From JAMXLO01 sp963799415 (GTDB lineage: Bacteria; Pseudomonadota; Alphaproteobacteria; Acetobacterales; Acetobacteraceae), in contig CAWCXI010000035.1 in NCBI GenBank assembly GCA_963799415.1, positions 1 through 64,000 of the forward strand: a stretch of DNA of 64,000 bases. Reading direction: 5' to 3'. The notes under the pieces were generated by a model. It did no database searches, was not told where the DNA came from, and saw nothing but the letters and a program-made list of their open reading frames with translations. The translations under genes and the position numbers were made by a program. Shown here piece after piece: positions 62,250 through 64,000 of the stretch. Position 1 is the stretch's first letter. Every line of letters begins with the position of its first letter.

Positions 62250-63382
62250 CTGAAGATCCGCACAGGTTGTTCCCAAAGATCACCGACGAGGCGCTGGACG
62301 CGCTGCGCCGGCGGTTGAATGTGCGGATCGAGAACACGCTGGAGCCATGGTGTCACGAGGCTACGCGCGATGCGATCCGCCATTACGCGCACGGCATCGG
62401 CGACGACAATCCGTTGTGGTGCGATCCGGACTATGCGGCGAATACGCGGTGGGGCGGCGTCATCGCGTTACCGAGTTTCCTGTTCGCGACCAGTCGGATC
62501 ATTTCGGGCTATGTCGGCGGCCTGCCGGGCGTGCATGCGATGTGGGCCGGTGCCGAATGGACCTGGCATCATCCCGTGCGGCGCAATGACGAAATCACCA
62601 CCGAAGCATGGCTGAGAGACCTGATCGAGCATGAGACACGCTTTGCCGGCCGCTCGATTCAGCAGGTGTATCATGTTGATTTCCACAACCAGCGCGGCGA
62701 GCTGGTGGCTTCCGCGGACAGTTGGTGTTTTCGGACGGATCGCGATCAGGCGCGGGAGCAGGGCAGCAAATACGACGCGGTGAAGGGAAGGCCACCGCCG
62801 CATTACTCGGAAGCGGACCTGACGCGCATCTTTCAGCTTTATGCCGAGGAAGAAGTGCGAGGGGCGACGCCGCGTTATTGGAACGACGTTGCTGTTGGTG
62901 ATCGGCTGCCGGTGATGGTCAAGGGGCCGATGACCGTGACCGGGTTCATCGCCTACGCGCAGGGCTGGGGAGGGCTCTATATCCGCGCGAACAAACTCGC
63001 GTGGAAGCAGATCCATGCACATCGTGGTCTCGGCATCACCAACCGGTTCGGGATTCCCGATTGCCCCGAGCGCGTGCACTGGGAACCGGAGTTTGCGCGC
63101 ATGGTCGGCGTGCCGGGTGCATACGACTATGGCCCCGAGCGTTGCTCATGGCTCACGCATCATCTGACCAATTGGATGGGCGACGATGGGATATTGCGCC
63201 GGGCAAGCTGCAAGGTCCGCCGGCACAACCCGGAAGGCGACACGCTGTTCATCAGCGGGACTGTCGTGCGCAGCTTCATCGAGGGCGGTCGCCATTTGGT
63301 GGAGATTGCGCAGGAGGCGCACAACCAGGATGGCGAGCTGTCCGTTGTCGGAACGGGTGTGGTGGAGCTGTTGGCCCGCTGA
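62246..63382 (+). CDS. MaoC-like (FAS1-type dehydratase) hot-dog protein
   Basis: A 378-residue double hot-dog protein, probably an enoyl-CoA hydratase or 3-hydroxyacyl dehydratase. The N-terminal half has DAIRHYAHGIGDDNPLWCDPDYA and PSFLFA, as in FAS1-like dehydratase domains. The second half (from about residue 190, with YWNDVAVGDRLP and MTVTGFIAYAQGWG) is MaoC-like. Coupled to the upstream CoA ligase, it fits hydration of a CoA-bound intermediate. Confidence 0.85.
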   Translation: MTEDPHRLFPKITDEALDALRRRLNVRIENTLEPWCHEATRDAIRHYAHGIGDDNPLWCDPDYAANTRWGGVIALPSFLFATSRIISGYVGGLPGVHAMWAGAEWTWHHPVRRNDEITTEAWLRDLIEHETRFAGRSIQQVYHVDFHNQRGELVASADSWCFRTDRDQAREQGSKYDAVKGRPPPHYSEADLTRIFQLYAEEEVRGATPRYWNDVAVGDRLPVMVKGPMTVTGFIAYAQGWGGLYIRANKLAWKQIHAHRGLGITNRFGIPDCPERVHWEPEFARMVGVPGAYDYGPERCSWLTHHLTNWMGDDGILRRASCKVRRHNPEGDTLFISGTVVRSFIEGGRHLVEIAQEAHNQDGELSVVGTGVVELLAR

Positions 63383-63384
63383 TC

Positions 63385-63443
63385 GAAGCAATCCCCATCG
63401 GCGTGATGGAGATTGCTTCGTCGCTTACGCTCCTCGCAATGAC
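63385..63443. repeat. REP-like palindromic element, copy 3 (shortened)
   Basis: GAAGCAATCCCCATC pairs with GATGGAGATTGCTTC, and the right arm continues to CTCCTCGCAATGAC, identical in core sequence to copies 1 and 2. The outer part of the left arm is missing. It sits between the convergent MaoC-like and FAH-family genes and could act as a terminator. Confidence 0.85.
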
Positions 63444-63445
63444 AA

Positions 63446-64000
63446 CTATTTCGGTGCGTATTTTCCGCCAACCTGCGGGGTCGGCGTGTCGAAGCCCTTC
63501 TCCTGCCGATCCAGCCGCGTCTCGCGCGACCAGGTGCGCTTCAGCTCGTCGCGCACCTTGAAACTCAGCTTGCCGAGCCCGCCGCATTCCAGTTCCACGG
63601 TGTCGCCGTCCATGAAGGCATTGAGGCCGCGGTGGTTGGTGCCGGTGGCGAGGATGTCGCCCGGCTCCAGTGCGTGGATCGACGAGACCCACTCGATGCA
63701 GCGCTGGATCTTGTGCGCCATGTCGTCGGTGTTGAAATCCTGCTTGATCGTGCCATTCACCGACAGCTTGATCGGCACCTTGTGTGGATCCGCGATTTCG
63801 TCCTTCGTCACCAGATACGGCCCGATCGGCGCAAACGAGTCGCGTGACTTCATGGCGAAGAAACTCTGTGGCGGCAGCCCGCGTGCCGAGCCGTCGATGA
63901 AGTTGGTGTAGCCGAACACGTAGTCCATCGCATCGGCCGCCTTCACGTGGCTCGCGCGCTTGCCGATCACAACGGCCATCTCCGCCTCGCCCTCGAAGAT
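63446..64000 (-). CDS. Fumarylacetoacetate hydrolase family protein (N terminus outside window)
   Basis: The visible 184 codons are the C-terminal part of a FAH-fold hydrolase/decarboxylase. The frame is open to base 64000 with EGEAEMAVVIGKRASHV, which is the metal-binding E-x-E-x-AVVIGK segment. DYVFGYTNFIDGSAR, FAMKSRDSFAPIGPYLV and ILATGTNHRGLNAFMDGD follow. The family acts on C-C bonds of diketo acids, often at the end of aromatic degradation. The start lies beyond the window. Confidence 0.9.
   Translation of the reverse strand: MFEGEAEMAVVIGKRASHVKAADAMDYVFGYTNFIDGSARGLPPQSFFAMKSRDSFAPIGPYLVTKDEIADPHKVPIKLSVNGTIKQDFNTDDMAHKIQRCIEWVSSIHALEPGDILATGTNHRGLNAFMDGDTVELECGGLGKLSFKVRDELKRTWSRETRLDRQEKGFDTPTPQVGGKYAPK

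Overview
The window is a high-GC chromosomal segment from an alphaproteobacterium. The usg gene, the HrcA/CIRCE-controlled groES-groEL operon, COX15-type heme A synthase, the his gene order with a DUF2628 gene, the intracellular PHA depolymerase and the many liv/LLM/amidohydrolase genes fit Rhodospirillales, most likely Acetobacteraceae. The family call is an inference from gene content. No plasmid, phage or CRISPR locus is visible.

Layout. 0-2.2 kb: end of a flagellar export operon (fliQ partial, fliR, flhB), closed by a hairpin shared with the convergent groEL. 2.2-4.4 kb: groES-groEL with a promoter and CIRCE operator. 4.4-8.9 kb: usg, ctaA (frameshifted), a soluble PAS histidine kinase, tldD (frameshifted). 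9.0-12.0 kb: the most unusual part, a gene made almost wholly of 54-bp in-frame repeats (18-residue unit), then a DUF6065-like protein and an exported SGNH hydrolase. 12-21 kb: MetE-like methyltransferase, exported adenosine-deaminase-like lipoprotein, a luciferase-like monooxygenase, an apparent ABM / B12-photoreceptor-like / diguanylate cyclase operon, cupin, GST and PHA depolymerase. 20.9-23.5 kb: a STAS plus RsbW-type pair divergent from an NCS2 nucleobase permease carrying a degenerate RsbW-like tail. 23.5-28.3 kb: HIT protein and hisE, hisF, hisA, GNAT, hisH, DUF2628, hisB. 28.3-29.0 kb: serine recombinase and ISAzo13-type transposase remnants beside tRNA-Arg(CCG). 29-36 kb: lipoprotein hydrolase, zinc-finger protein, polA, cupredoxin, hybrid histidine kinase. 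36-48.4 kb, all minus strand: a complete branched-chain-amino-acid-type ABC transporter, an acyl-CoA ligase, adenine deaminase (two frameshifts) and hydantoinase/oxoprolinase A (frameshifted) and B. 48.5-64 kb: a catabolic island with an MFS exporter, three amidohydrolases of the ACMSD type, Rieske protein, CMD-family protein, two SDRs, an MDR oxidoreductase, two LLM flavin monooxygenases, an acyl-CoA ligase, a MaoC-like hydratase, a FAH-family hydrolase, and surE.

Five conserved genes (ctaA, tldD, ade, hyuA and an SDR) are each broken by single-base indels, and removing the indel restores a family-typical full-length protein. Two of the insertions lie in the identical 12-mer GTCGGTACTCGG. 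This looks more like systematic consensus error than pseudogene decay, but it cannot be settled from the sequence alone. A palindromic REP-like element occurs three times, at 14.7, 52.7 and 63.4 kb.

The most interesting candidates are the 18-residue repeat protein with its DUF6065-like neighbour, the putative light/B12-to-c-di-GMP operon, and the permease fused to an anti-sigma-like domain next to a partner-switching pair.
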